Below, one piece after another: positions 10,387-18,995 of a DNA stretch of 64,000 bases. The translations under genes and the position numbers were made by a program. The DNA is from Psychrobacter urativorans (GTDB lineage Bacteria; Pseudomonadota; Gammaproteobacteria; Pseudomonadales; Moraxellaceae). Numbering within the stretch: the stretch's first letter is position 1; the number at the start of each line of letters is the position of its first letter. The stretch covers positions 1 through 64,000 of the forward strand of contig NZ_CAJHBT010000015.1 in the NCBI RefSeq assembly GCF_904846675.1. The letters run 5' to 3'. The notes beneath the pieces were generated by a model. It did no database searches, had not been told where the DNA came from, and saw only the letters and a list, made by a program, of their open reading frames with translations.

Positions 10387-11139
10387 ATGAACTTATCAGC
10401 ACCAGAAACTCACTTTACACATACAAAACCTCGCAACAAGCTCTTATCCTCCTTGACAATGGGTGCTAGCATTGCTGCTATTGGAGCCTTGAGTATGACC
10501 GCCCCCACTATTGCTAGCGCAAAAACCGTTCAACCATCAAGTGCTAATTACAACTTTACCGTTGAAGATAAATATAAAGGCACGGCGACCCGTACCTTGA
10601 GTAAATCAGGTAATGTCTGGAAATATAATGTTAAAGCTCGTGTCGCAGGTGTCGCTAGTGCCGCGCAAAGCAGCAACTTTGCAATAGTCGGCGATAATGT
10701 ATCCCCCACTCAAGCTAGCACTACTTATAAAATATTCGGTATCGGCCGCACCCATAACCTCAATTTTAATGGCGGTAAAAAACAAGTGATCAGTACTTAT
10801 AAAGGCAAATCAATCAATCTAAATATGGCTCAGCAAGCATTTGACGATTTAAGCCTTGAGGTTCAAATTCGCCAAGACTTATTGAATGGTAAATTCTCTG
10901 GTAATTACTATATGGCGAAAAAAGATAAAATTGAAAAAACGCCTTTTAAAAAATCAGGCAACCCTAGAGTGACTGTCCCCGCTGGCACCTTTGATACTGT
11001 CCGCGTTGACCGTATCCATGATGACAATAGCCGCTCGACCAGCTTTTGGTTAGCGCCAAGCTTAGATTATCTGCCAGTGAAAGTAAGCCAGATAAATGGT
11101 GGTAAAAAAATGGACTTAGAATTGACCAAAGTTAATTAA
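10387..11139 (+). CDS. DUF3108 domain-containing secreted protein
   Basis: A 250-aa exported protein. After a basic N-terminus (KPRNK), a hydrophobic stretch and an ASA-K cleavage-like site near residue 45 suggest a signal peptide. The mature part is beta-rich and ends with an extractable VPAGTFDTVRVDRI...SFWLAPSLDYLPVKVSQINGG pattern typical of DUF3108. The function is not established; location is probably periplasm or outer membrane. An AAGGA SD lies before the ATG at 10387. Monocistronic with its own terminator. Confidence 0.75.
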   Translation: MNLSAPETHFTHTKPRNKLLSSLTMGASIAAIGALSMTAPTIASAKTVQPSSANYNFTVEDKYKGTATRTLSKSGNVWKYNVKARVAGVASAAQSSNFAIVGDNVSPTQASTTYKIFGIGRTHNLNFNGGKKQVISTYKGKSINLNMAQQAFDDLSLEVQIRQDLLNGKFSGNYYMAKKDKIEKTPFKKSGNPRVTVPAGTFDTVRVDRIHDDNSRSTSFWLAPSLDYLPVKVSQINGGKKMDLELTKVN

Positions 11140-11212
11140 TTCATAAGTAATTTAGCTTAGAGCGACCTGAATCTAACTAACTTAATTTTGATAGTTAAAA
11201 ACCCTTATAAAT

Positions 11213-11250
11213 AAAAAAGCTGCATCCTAAAAATAAGGCGCAGCTTTTTA
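11213..11250. terminator. Intrinsic terminator, bidirectional
   Basis: Arms AAAAAAGCTGC / GCAGCTTTTT with an A-rich loop. It terminates the DUF3108 gene on + and the DUF2069 gene on -. Confidence 0.85.
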
Positions 11251-11297
11251 TTGGTTGAAAGTAAAGCATTACCCAGTATTGACGACCATCTAATTGT

Positions 11298-11780
11298 TTA
11301 GCGAGAACGCGGCTGCTTAACGACATTATTCATCGATGGTAAACGCTTTAATAGCAAAAACAACCATGTATTAATCAATAATAACAATACAAAATCAAGC
11401 AGATAAACCGAAATTTCAGCCCAACTACTACCGTAAACACGAGTAAATAATACCACTCCGCTAGCCCCCAAATATACTAAGGTCAACATACTACCGACCA
11501 ACAGCGCATAAGGTGAGCGGCCACGTAACATCCACGGCGTTAATATAAATGCCGGTACTAGCCACAGCGCTTGCCATACGATACCGCCAATGATATCGGG
11601 ATTCATCGGGTTAAAAATACTGATTAAAATAGGCAGTCCTAGCAAGCGATAGACTAGCCAAGCTAACCACGTCAGCATTAAGCGCTGCTGCATTGGGGCA
11701 ATAGGTTTACTGCGCTTCACAGGCTTACCCAATTTATTTGGCGGCATTTGGCTAGTAGCACGATTAGGATTGTTCGGCAT
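11298..11780 (-). CDS. DUF2069-like integral membrane protein
   Basis: A 160-aa protein with four likely membrane helices after a ~35-residue basic, proline-rich N-terminus (KLGKPVKRSKPIAPMQQR). The RGRSPYALLVGSMLTLVYLGASGVVLF segment and the last helix (VYLLDFVLLLLINTWLFLLLKR) fit DUF2069. That family often sits next to wrbA in gammaproteobacteria, in line with the flavodoxin-like remnant just upstream. Function unknown. The start at 11780 lacks a strong SD (GAAATACCCCCCTCTA upstream). Confidence 0.6.
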   Translation of the reverse strand: MPNNPNRATSQMPPNKLGKPVKRSKPIAPMQQRLMLTWLAWLVYRLLGLPILISIFNPMNPDIIGGIVWQALWLVPAFILTPWMLRGRSPYALLVGSMLTLVYLGASGVVLFTRVYGSSWAEISVYLLDFVLLLLINTWLFLLLKRLPSMNNVVKQPRSR

Positions 11781-11831
11781 TAGAGGGGGGTATTTCCTAA
11801 TTTAGGATATTGTTTTTAGACATACAAATGG

Positions 11832-11872
11832 GACTGGAATAAACAGACTATTCTCGCTTAGCGATTCCAGTC
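11832..11872. repeat. Inverted repeat at the end of the WrbA-like remnant
   Basis: Perfect 9-bp arms GACTGGAAT / ATTCCAGTC are separated by 23 bases. One arm covers the last codons and lies next to the stop of the remnant. No T-run follows on the minus strand, so it is not a convincing terminator. It could mark the deletion boundary of the decayed gene or be incidental. Confidence 0.4.
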
Positions 11873-12007
11873 TGCTTGCGTTAGTACGGTGGTACTTGTA
11901 GTACCGATAGCAAGACGACGACCTTGGGCAATGGCATAAGCTAGCGTCTCGGTCGTACAATGATTAGAATAATAAAGCACCAATACATAAGAGGTGGTTT
12001 GGCTCAT
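11858..12007 (-). pseudogene. Probable remnant of a WrbA/flavodoxin-type quinone oxidoreductase
   Basis: A 49-aa frame starting at an ATG with an AAGGA SD. It begins YVLVLYYSNHCTTETLAYAIAQG, which resembles the N-terminal FMN phosphate-binding loop of WrbA (VLVLYYSxxGxTxxLAxAIAxG), with the loop glycine replaced by cysteine. The frame then loses similarity and stops after TQADWNR, whereas WrbA is about 200 aa. The neighbouring DUF2069 gene is a common wrbA partner. I infer a decayed gene. The alternative is a genuine small protein. Confidence 0.5.
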
Positions 12008-12119
12008 TGGTACCGCTTCCTTATAAACTAATTTTGATAACATCGTTCATACTTATTGTTAACATTCATAAGCACATTATGCCCGACTCACCAGCCGACA
12101 TGCAAACATAGCTGACTAA

Positions 12120-12164
12120 GACTATTATTAGCAGGACTGTTATTGGCAGCACTATTATTGACAA
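12120..12164. repeat. Three imperfect 15-bp tandem repeats
   Basis: Consecutive 15-mers GACTATTATTAGCAG, GACTGTTATTGGCAG and CACTATTATTGACAA differ from each other at two to four positions. They lie 80-125 bp upstream of the BrkB/YihY gene, in the divergent intergenic region. A role in regulation is possible but not shown. Confidence 0.5.
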
Positions 12165-12244
12165 TGCTAAGTATTTTGACACAAATAATTGGCAGATGCC
12201 GCCAGTATATTTTTGTTAAACTATGGCTACTTTTATCCTCTTAA

Positions 12245-13795
12245 ATGGACGACATGGAAAACTTATTAAAGAAACTCCCTTTTGCACAGCAGCGCTGGTT
12301 TCAGTTTTTACAATTTTTAACGCGGCATTTTCTGGAAGATAACTGCCAACAAAAAGCTGCCTCCCTTACCTATACCACCTTGTTGTCAATTGTGCCGATG
12401 TTGACCGTATTATTGATGATTTTATCTTCGGTTCCGGCACTGGCTTCAGTTAGAGCGCAGATTTATGAAGTTATTTATAGCAACTTGATACCGCAATCAA
12501 GCCTTCAAGTCAGTAAATATATTAATAGTTTCGCTGAGAAATCGACTAATCTGACCGCGATTGGGGTGACGTTTCTATTTGTCACCACCATCATGACTTT
12601 GACCACTATTGAGCGCGCCTTTAATCAGATTTGGCGAGTGGAAGGTCGTTCGGGTGGCATCAAAAGTATGCTGCGCTATTGGACGATAGTTACCTTGGGG
12701 CCATTGGTACTGGCCTCGGCATTTCTCGCCTCAAGTGCGGTACAGAGTCTCAGTTTTTTAAACCGGCAAATTGCCGGTTATGGAATTGATTGGTCATTTT
12801 GGGTACAAATGGTATCGATTGGGATAACGGTAGCCGGCTTCGTCGGTATGTATTGGTTTATCCCGAAAGCACGTGTACCGGTGAAAAGTGCTGTTATTGC
12901 TGGGGTTTTTGTGGCAATTATATTTGAGCTGCTCAAACATGTCTTCGGTACCGTGATGACTAACTTTACCAGCTATGAGGCTATTTATGGTGCGTTTGCT
13001 GCCATACCGATTTTCTTATTATGGATTTATCTGTCGTGGAATTTAATCCTATTAGGCGTCGAGATTAGCTATACCCTAACGATTTTTGAAACCGAGGAAG
13101 TTTATCCCCGTCATCCGCTACTCAGTTTGCTGGATATGCTTAATTTGGTGTATATCCATCATCTAAAAGGCACTGCGGTTGGTGAGCAAGAGCTGCGCAA
13201 TGTGTTGGGTCGTAAAGAATTACCAAAATGGTACACCTATATTAACTACCTTAAAGACAGCAATTTAATTACCATGACCGAAGATAATGGTTATGTGCTT
13301 AAAAAAGACTTGAGCAAAATGACCTTATGGGATTTTTATCGGACGCTACCTTATCCGCTACCGATTAAAGATGAGCTTAAAGAGATGAAAAGTGAAGACC
13401 AAAAGCCGTGGCTAGGCTTGTTGGTAAATCGATTTGAGACTACAGAAGCTTGTGCTAAAGAGCAGCTTAATTTACCGTTAGCAGCTATCTTTGCCCATAG
13501 TGAGCCGCGCAAAAAATCATCTGATGACTATCAAGATGAAGCAAAGCAACACCATAGCAAACTTAAAATTAGCAAGCACAACGTTTCAGAGGATAAAAGC
13601 ACGCCGCGCTTTGATGCCGTTGCCTATGATAAAAACAGTGCTATTGAGCGTGATAATAACAACCATGAAACCTTAATTCCGGATGGCGATAGCAATAACG
13701 ATAGTAACAGTCATAAGCAGACAGAAAGTTATATTAAAAATGATGATAAGCGCAATATCATTACTGAAGCTGACAATCCAGAAGCAAATAAATAG
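12245..13795 (+). CDS. YihY/BrkB family inner-membrane protein with long hydrophilic tail
   Basis: YihY family (formerly misannotated as RNase BN). The N-terminal ~290 residues carry the family signatures QKAASLTYTTLLSIVPMLTVLL, TTIERAFNQIWRV and YGAFAAIPIFLLWIYLSWNLILLGVEISY with about six membrane helices. Residues ~290-400 form a soluble domain. From ~405 to 516 the tail is low-complexity and rich in Asp, Asn, Lys and Ser. Function of the family is unresolved (possible transporter). The ATG at 12245 has no good SD; the ATG three codons on follows GGA at short spacing and may be the true start. Confidence 0.82.
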   Translation: MDDMENLLKKLPFAQQRWFQFLQFLTRHFLEDNCQQKAASLTYTTLLSIVPMLTVLLMILSSVPALASVRAQIYEVIYSNLIPQSSLQVSKYINSFAEKSTNLTAIGVTFLFVTTIMTLTTIERAFNQIWRVEGRSGGIKSMLRYWTIVTLGPLVLASAFLASSAVQSLSFLNRQIAGYGIDWSFWVQMVSIGITVAGFVGMYWFIPKARVPVKSAVIAGVFVAIIFELLKHVFGTVMTNFTSYEAIYGAFAAIPIFLLWIYLSWNLILLGVEISYTLTIFETEEVYPRHPLLSLLDMLNLVYIHHLKGTAVGEQELRNVLGRKELPKWYTYINYLKDSNLITMTEDNGYVLKKDLSKMTLWDFYRTLPYPLPIKDELKEMKSEDQKPWLGLLVNRFETTEACAKEQLNLPLAAIFAHSEPRKKSSDDYQDEAKQHHSKLKISKHNVSEDKSTPRFDAVAYDKNSAIERDNNNHETLIPDGDSNNDSNSHKQTESYIKNDDKRNIITEADNPEANK

Positions 13796-13876
13796 TGTTT
13801 ATAAAATCAGTATGCCAGTATAAAAGTTAGTTAAGTCGTATTAGCAATAGAAAAATCTGCAACTATTTCGGAGCTT

Positions 13877-15526
13877 ATGGCCGTGCGTAACAACGATGAG
13901 AGTAATATGCCGGAACGCAATGTGTCTAAAGTTAATCTGCCGAAACGCACAGTAATGACAATCCTCGACTGGATCAGGCGGTTTGTGCATCTATGGTCGC
14001 TACAGACCTTAGCCAGCTTACCTGAACGCCTAAAAAACTTGTGGCAGCAATTGATTGGCTCCTACTGGTTTATACCGACGGCATGTGTGCTACTCGGTAT
14101 AATGTTGGCACCTATTTTAGTCACTATTGACCAGCAGTTTGATCGTGCAACCGTAAAAGAGATTAGCTTCGCATTCACCGGTGATGACAATGCAGCACGC
14201 GCTATCATGACTGCTATTGCGGGGGCGGTACTGGGCGTAGCTGGGACAACTTTCTCGATTACCATTGCCGTATTATCGATGGCCTCCTCACAGTTTGGAC
14301 CACGGCTGCTACGTAACTTTTTGACCGATACCCCAAACCAGTTTGTACTTGGAGCCTTCATTGGTACTTTTAGCTACAGCTTGTTGGTTTTAAAGTCTAT
14401 ACATAAGCAAGATGTTGATTTTGGTGTGCCACAATTGGCAGTGACTTTTGCCATTATCATGGCCATTATTTGCGCGTTACTACTAGTATATTTCGTCCAG
14501 CACATGGTACACGCCATTCAAGCGTCGCACGTTATTCAAGATGCCAGTAATGATGCGATCAAAAATATTCATTATTGGTATAGTGACAATTGCGAGATTC
14601 AGCATCAGCGTGATGTGGCGCACCACGATATTAAACAATACCAGCACTGGCCGGCAACGCCTATATATGCTCCAAAATCCGGTTATCTACAGCAGATTTA
14701 TATTGAGTCGCTAATGGCGCTAGCACAAGATTATAGCAGTGTAGTACAGATACATAGCAATCTTGGCAACTTTGTCACGGATCGAAATATTATAGGTTAT
14801 TTTTACCAGCGCCCTGCCAATCATGCCAGCAATCGACAAAAAAACAAAACGCCAAATCTAGCTACTATATCGCGCCCGCCCGATGGGCTATTTTGGCAGC
14901 GCTTTGCCAGTTGTATTCAACTTGAAAATCGTCCAGTCCATTCTAATGATATTGCGTATAGCTTGGGACAAATGACTGAGATTGCCGTACGGGCGCTATC
15001 ACCAGGGATTAATGATCCTAAAACGGCTGTGAACTGCGTACAGTCCTTAACAGCTTGCCTCAGCGTAATGTTACGCCGGCAGCCACCCAGTCCTTATCAT
15101 TTTTATATCCCCCCGCATGACAGTGCGGTATCTGATACGACTATTAAGCAGCCACGCATTGCTATATTAGCGGTCATTACTAAAACGCCTACTATAGCTG
15201 ACTTTATCGATACCTCACTGGGTGAGATACGCCGCTATGCTACCGCTGATTTAATGGTATTAAAAGCGCTTTGTAAAGCGCTGACCGACCTTAATTATGC
15301 ACGAATAAATAACGCCCAACGACAGACGCTACTGCACGAGCTGGCGTTAATTGAGCGTGCAGGAGCAGAGAATCTTGGTTATCGCGAATTAGTAGCAGAC
15401 TTGGTTGCCATGTGTCAGCAAGCACGGCAGTTTATTCATGATGACAACGCTCAGCACCAATATTTTGAGTATATTAGCGAGTTTTCCGCCCATATCGAAA
15501 AAGAGCTCCAAACTGAATCCAGCTAG
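13877..15526 (+). CDS. DUF2254 domain-containing membrane protein
   Basis: A 549-aa membrane protein. Membrane helices lie near residues 60-85, 110-140, 155-175 and 190-215 (including AIAGAVLGVAGTTFSITIAVLSMASSQFGPRLLRNF, the DUF2254 hallmark). A large soluble C-terminal region has the conserved LGQMTEIAVRALSPGINDPKTAV segment. Function is unknown. A GGAG SD precedes the ATG at 13877. It follows the YihY gene by 81 bp and could share its transcript. Confidence 0.82.
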   Translation: MAVRNNDESNMPERNVSKVNLPKRTVMTILDWIRRFVHLWSLQTLASLPERLKNLWQQLIGSYWFIPTACVLLGIMLAPILVTIDQQFDRATVKEISFAFTGDDNAARAIMTAIAGAVLGVAGTTFSITIAVLSMASSQFGPRLLRNFLTDTPNQFVLGAFIGTFSYSLLVLKSIHKQDVDFGVPQLAVTFAIIMAIICALLLVYFVQHMVHAIQASHVIQDASNDAIKNIHYWYSDNCEIQHQRDVAHHDIKQYQHWPATPIYAPKSGYLQQIYIESLMALAQDYSSVVQIHSNLGNFVTDRNIIGYFYQRPANHASNRQKNKTPNLATISRPPDGLFWQRFASCIQLENRPVHSNDIAYSLGQMTEIAVRALSPGINDPKTAVNCVQSLTACLSVMLRRQPPSPYHFYIPPHDSAVSDTTIKQPRIAILAVITKTPTIADFIDTSLGEIRRYATADLMVLKALCKALTDLNYARINNAQRQTLLHELALIERAGAENLGYRELVADLVAMCQQARQFIHDDNAQHQYFEYISEFSAHIEKELQTESS

Positions 15527-15558
15527 TTTTTTATGTTATTAAGGCCCTGTCTGTAAAT

Positions 15559-15580
15559 TAGAGTCTATATATAGACTCTA
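15559..15580. repeat. Perfect 22-bp palindrome
   Basis: The half TAGAGTCTATA is followed immediately by its exact reverse complement, with no spacer. It lies between the DUF2254 gene and the antiporter, about 100 bp upstream of the antiporter start. The T-run needed for a terminator is missing. A dimeric repressor operator is a reasonable reading. The 10-mer ATAGACTCTA recurs at 48591-48600. Confidence 0.6.
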
Positions 15581-15680
15581 CAGTCTGCAATATAAGTAAA
15601 ATAACAAAATTATTACTGTACCTGACTTTTGCAGCCGTTAGCCTTATGACAATTTTTTATATTAACCTGAGACTCCCTCT

Positions 15681-16958
15681 ATGGCATCTGCAACCAGCCT
15701 GACCATGCTTGAAATCAGCGCCATATTCTTATCGATCACCTCCTTATTAACCTATGTTAATCATCGCTTTATTGGACTACCGACCACTATCGGAGTAATG
15801 GTTATCTCTATATTGCTGTCTATTATGGCAATATTTTTAGGGTTTTTAGGGTTTGATCAGCTGATCAATTATGAAGTCAGCTTGTTAGACCAGCTGGATT
15901 TTACCGAGGTATTACTTGATGGCATGCTCTCCATGCTACTGTTTGCGGGAGCATTACATGTCAATATTAGCGACTTAAAGCGCTATAAACTACCGATTGG
16001 TATTCTGGCATGTATTGGCACAGTCGTATCAGCGGTACTCATCGCCACGGCACTTTACTTTATGCTGCCGCTACTTGGCTTTGGTTTACCTTTCATTTGG
16101 TGTTTATTGTTCGGTGCTTTAATATCGCCTACCGACCCGATTGCGGTGATGGGAATTTTAGCTTCAGCGGGTGCACCCAAAAGCATCGAAACCGTCATCG
16201 CTGGCGAGTCGTTGTTTAATGATGGTATCGGCGTGGTTATCTTTGTGATACTACTGGGGATTTTATCTAGTGGCGATATTCCAACCGCGAACTATGTGGC
16301 ACACACCCTAGCAGTCGAGGCTGGTGGCGGTATTGTATTTGGCTTAGTGTTGGGTGCCATTTTATATTACCTGCTTAAGAGCATTGATAGCTACCAAGAA
16401 GAGGTACTATTAACACTAGCGGGCGTGATAGGCGGTTATGCATTGGCCAGTCATTGGCATTTATCAGGACCACTGGCAATGGTGATGATGGGCTTAATGG
16501 TAGGTAACCGCGGACGCGAGCTGGCGATGAGTGACAAAACTCGGCATTATATTGATTTATTTTGGGAATTAATTGATGAAATTTTAAACGCAATTTTGTT
16601 TGTTTTAATCGGTCTTGAAGTGGTGATGATTGCCTATTCTGGAAACTTATTTATTGCCGCTGGTTTGACTATTATCATTGCCCTACTTGCTCGTCTTATC
16701 GTAGTCGGTATGACCACGAAGACCTTTAGCTATCAGCTTGATTTACCAACGGGCGCTTGGAAAGTATTAACCTGGGGCGGACTGCGCGGTGGTATTTCCG
16801 TAGCGCTAGTACTCCAGCTACCAACAGGAACGGAGCGCGATATTCTATTGGCTCTCACTTACGCGGTGGTAGTATTCTCTATCTTAGTTCAAGGGTTGAG
16901 TATTGGTAAAGTGGCCAAGACGATTTGTCCGCCTGAAGAAAAACCATTAGAGGTTTAG
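15681..16958 (+). CDS. Na+/H+ antiporter, CPA1 family (NhaP-like)
   Basis: A 425-aa cation:proton antiporter with about 12-13 membrane helices. The transport-site residues are visible: TDPIAV at 151-156 and the ESLFNDGIG motif with N180-D181, which in CPA1 proteins carries the ion-binding aspartate. The later WGGLRGGISVAL segment is also conserved. It should exchange internal Na+ (or K+) for H+ at the inner membrane, for pH and salt homeostasis. It ends with a long hydrophobic helix and a short tail. A terminator follows. Confidence 0.87.
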   Translation: MASATSLTMLEISAIFLSITSLLTYVNHRFIGLPTTIGVMVISILLSIMAIFLGFLGFDQLINYEVSLLDQLDFTEVLLDGMLSMLLFAGALHVNISDLKRYKLPIGILACIGTVVSAVLIATALYFMLPLLGFGLPFIWCLLFGALISPTDPIAVMGILASAGAPKSIETVIAGESLFNDGIGVVIFVILLGILSSGDIPTANYVAHTLAVEAGGGIVFGLVLGAILYYLLKSIDSYQEEVLLTLAGVIGGYALASHWHLSGPLAMVMMGLMVGNRGRELAMSDKTRHYIDLFWELIDEILNAILFVLIGLEVVMIAYSGNLFIAAGLTIIIALLARLIVVGMTTKTFSYQLDLPTGAWKVLTWGGLRGGISVALVLQLPTGTERDILLALTYAVVVFSILVQGLSIGKVAKTICPPEEKPLEV

Positions 16959-17012
16959 AGGAACAATAATATTGTACTTTAAGTTAAAATGAAAGGTAGT
17001 TTCAAGTAATAA

Positions 17013-17053
17013 GAAACCAGCACTAAAGATAACCTCTTTATGCTGGCTTTTAT
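17013..17053 (+). terminator. Intrinsic terminator of the antiporter gene
   Basis: Stem CCAGCA-c-TAAAGA / TCTTTA-TGCTGG (one bulged base) with a 5-base loop, followed by CTTTTATTATT. On the minus strand the trailing T-run is weaker (TTTCTTATT), so it mainly serves the + strand but may also act on the convergent DUF2127 gene. Confidence 0.8.
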
Positions 17054-17104
17054 TATTGTCGTCAAAGTATCATCGCTTAGTAAAATCCTTTATGAGAATT
17101 TATT

Positions 17105-17689
17105 CTATATCAAACCCTTTCGTTTCATATTGCGATAAACCACAATTACAATAATAATATTTAGTGTTAAAACACCCAGTTTAAACCAGTCAAATGGGCT
17201 CACAATCAGGTAATACAGCTCGATGGGAATAAATATCACATAACCCAACACGCCAAACCAGTAAGCCCACGTTTTATCTTGCCATAACCCGTAAGCTTCA
17301 AGAAAACGCAGACTGGCATAAGCGAATATTAATAATAAAAACAGCGTCCAGTTTTTACTGGCTTGCTGGGCAATCTGTACCGTACTTTCAACTTGTGGAG
17401 CAAGCAGTTGACCGAAATATTGCCGCCAAGAGTGGGTAGCAGTCGACAGCCAACGCTCCATATCCGCATGCCACTGCCATAATGCCACCGCGCCTATCAG
17501 CGCGCCAATGCCTTTGACAACCTCGTAAATCGCGACCGCTTTGATAGATTCGCTGGATTCACTTACTTGATGCCGCGGGCTACTCTTATAACTATCACTA
17601 TTTGCTAGCTTTTGCTGTTGACCCGCGCGGGATGGCTGCTGGCGACCATCCTGCCGGGGCACCTTAGCCAAAGAAAGTCTCCACGACAC
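17105..17689 (-). CDS. DUF2127 domain-containing membrane protein
   Basis: A 194-aa protein with four predicted membrane helices: IKAVAIYEVVKGIGALIGAVALW, WTLFLLLIFAYASLRFLEAYGLW, WAYWFGVLGYVIFIPIELYYLI and LTLNIIIVIVVYRNM. This is the DUF2127 pattern. Residues 1-48 are hydrophilic and basic. The GTG start at 17689 overlaps the last 26 bp of pyrC', so the two are probably translationally linked. The start is uncertain because the SD is poorly spaced. Function unknown; no obvious tie to pyrimidine synthesis. Confidence 0.68.
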   Translation of the reverse strand: MSWRLSLAKVPRQDGRQQPSRAGQQQKLANSDSYKSSPRHQVSESSESIKAVAIYEVVKGIGALIGAVALWQWHADMERWLSTATHSWRQYFGQLLAPQVESTVQIAQQASKNWTLFLLLIFAYASLRFLEAYGLWQDKTWAYWFGVLGYVIFIPIELYYLIVSPFDWFKLGVLTLNIIIVIVVYRNMKRKGLI

Positions 17690-18875
17690 GACCTTGCAAT
17701 TGCTGATTAAAGAAGGGCGTGTTTTTACCGCTGGACTGCATAGTTTCAGCGGTTACTTGCCAGGCAAGATTGGGATCGACCAATACTGCGCCACCGATAT
17801 CTTCATATTGGGAAGTAATACCGGCGATTTTCGCAGGATTGAAGCAAATTTTATCTACCAGTTGCTCTAAGGTTAATACCTCATCGTGTACCAATTGACA
17901 CGCCAGCGCCATAAAAGTATCGAAGTTAGAAATACCCGGCGTGCTGTCTTCAAACGGTGCTTTTTTAGCCGTGGCATTTAAGGGCTCATGATGACTACAT
18001 ATAGCATCAATAGTGCCATCTTTTAAACCGCGACGTAGCGCCTTTTGATCCGTATTACTACGCAGTGGTGGCAATACATAGGCCATAGCATTAAAGCCTT
18101 CTAGATTGTCATCGGTTAAATACAGCTGATGCATGGCCACATCACAAGTTACAGGCAGTTTTTTATTCTTCGCCCAGCGCATGAGCTCCACAGAGGATTT
18201 GCATGATAATTGGCTAAAGTGAGCGGCAATGCCGGTCTCCTCTACCATCAATAGTTGAGTGGATAATGCCACAGTCTCAGCAATCCACGGAATACCCTGC
18301 AGACCATGATACGAGGCGATATAGCCTTCGTGCGCGACCCCATCTTTTGATAAGCTGGGCTCATCAGGATAAAAGAACACCTTCATCCCAAAAGTCGCTG
18401 CGTACTCCAATGTCCGCAGCAGTACCAAATCATTGGTAAAAGGCTGGCGTGCGTTAGAGACCGCAATACAACCTCCTTTTTTGAGTCCGGCAATATTAGA
18501 AGGGCGCTCACCTTCTAATCCTGCGGTCAATGCGCCAAGGATATATAAATAAATGCCGCCATCCTCCAGCGCGCGCTCGCGCAAACCTTTAAGTAACGAG
18601 CCGTTTTCTAAAATAGGACTGGTATCTGGCGGTATGACCACGTGCAAGAAGCCATTAGCGCGTGCCGCTTTGCCTTCTGAAGCCAGCGTTCCATGCTGCT
18701 GTTGCCCAGGTTCACGCAAGCGCGCGCACAGATCTACTAAAGGTGGTAGTAGCCACATCTCGCGGCCAGCCTCTAGATTGGTAAGCTTATTTATAGCTGC
18801 ACTGGGTAATGGTTTTCTAAAGGCTTTGGGCAGTAAATTGATGATCTGCGCATCGGTAGTGAGGGTGTTGGTCAT
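17664..18875 (-). CDS. pyrC': Dihydroorotase-like protein PyrC' (catalytically inactive partner of PyrB)
   Basis: Amidohydrolase-fold protein of 403 aa directly downstream of pyrB. In active dihydroorotases the metal-binding motif is D-x-H-x-H-LREPG. Here residues 48-57 read DLCARLREPG, so both histidines are replaced (C50, R52). In Pseudomonas the equivalent PyrC' is inactive and needed to assemble the PyrB dodecamer; I infer the same role here. The rest of the barrel is recognisable (IAGLKKGGCIAVSNA, SHHEPLN, FNPAKIAGI). A true dihydroorotase must be elsewhere in the genome. Confidence 0.88.
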   Translation of the reverse strand: MTNTLTTDAQIINLLPKAFRKPLPSAAINKLTNLEAGREMWLLPPLVDLCARLREPGQQQHGTLASEGKAARANGFLHVVIPPDTSPILENGSLLKGLRERALEDGGIYLYILGALTAGLEGERPSNIAGLKKGGCIAVSNARQPFTNDLVLLRTLEYAATFGMKVFFYPDEPSLSKDGVAHEGYIASYHGLQGIPWIAETVALSTQLLMVEETGIAAHFSQLSCKSSVELMRWAKNKKLPVTCDVAMHQLYLTDDNLEGFNAMAYVLPPLRSNTDQKALRRGLKDGTIDAICSHHEPLNATAKKAPFEDSTPGISNFDTFMALACQLVHDEVLTLEQLVDKICFNPAKIAGITSQYEDIGGAVLVDPNLAWQVTAETMQSSGKNTPFFNQQLQGRVVETFFG

Positions 18876-18995
18876 GAGCTTTATTACCGTATTAATAATT
18901 AAAATAAAATATTTAAGTTATTTAAGTCATCAGGTGCAAAGAGCTAAAAGGTGCGTTAAGCGCCTAATTTTATCACCTATATTTAGTATTAACTA

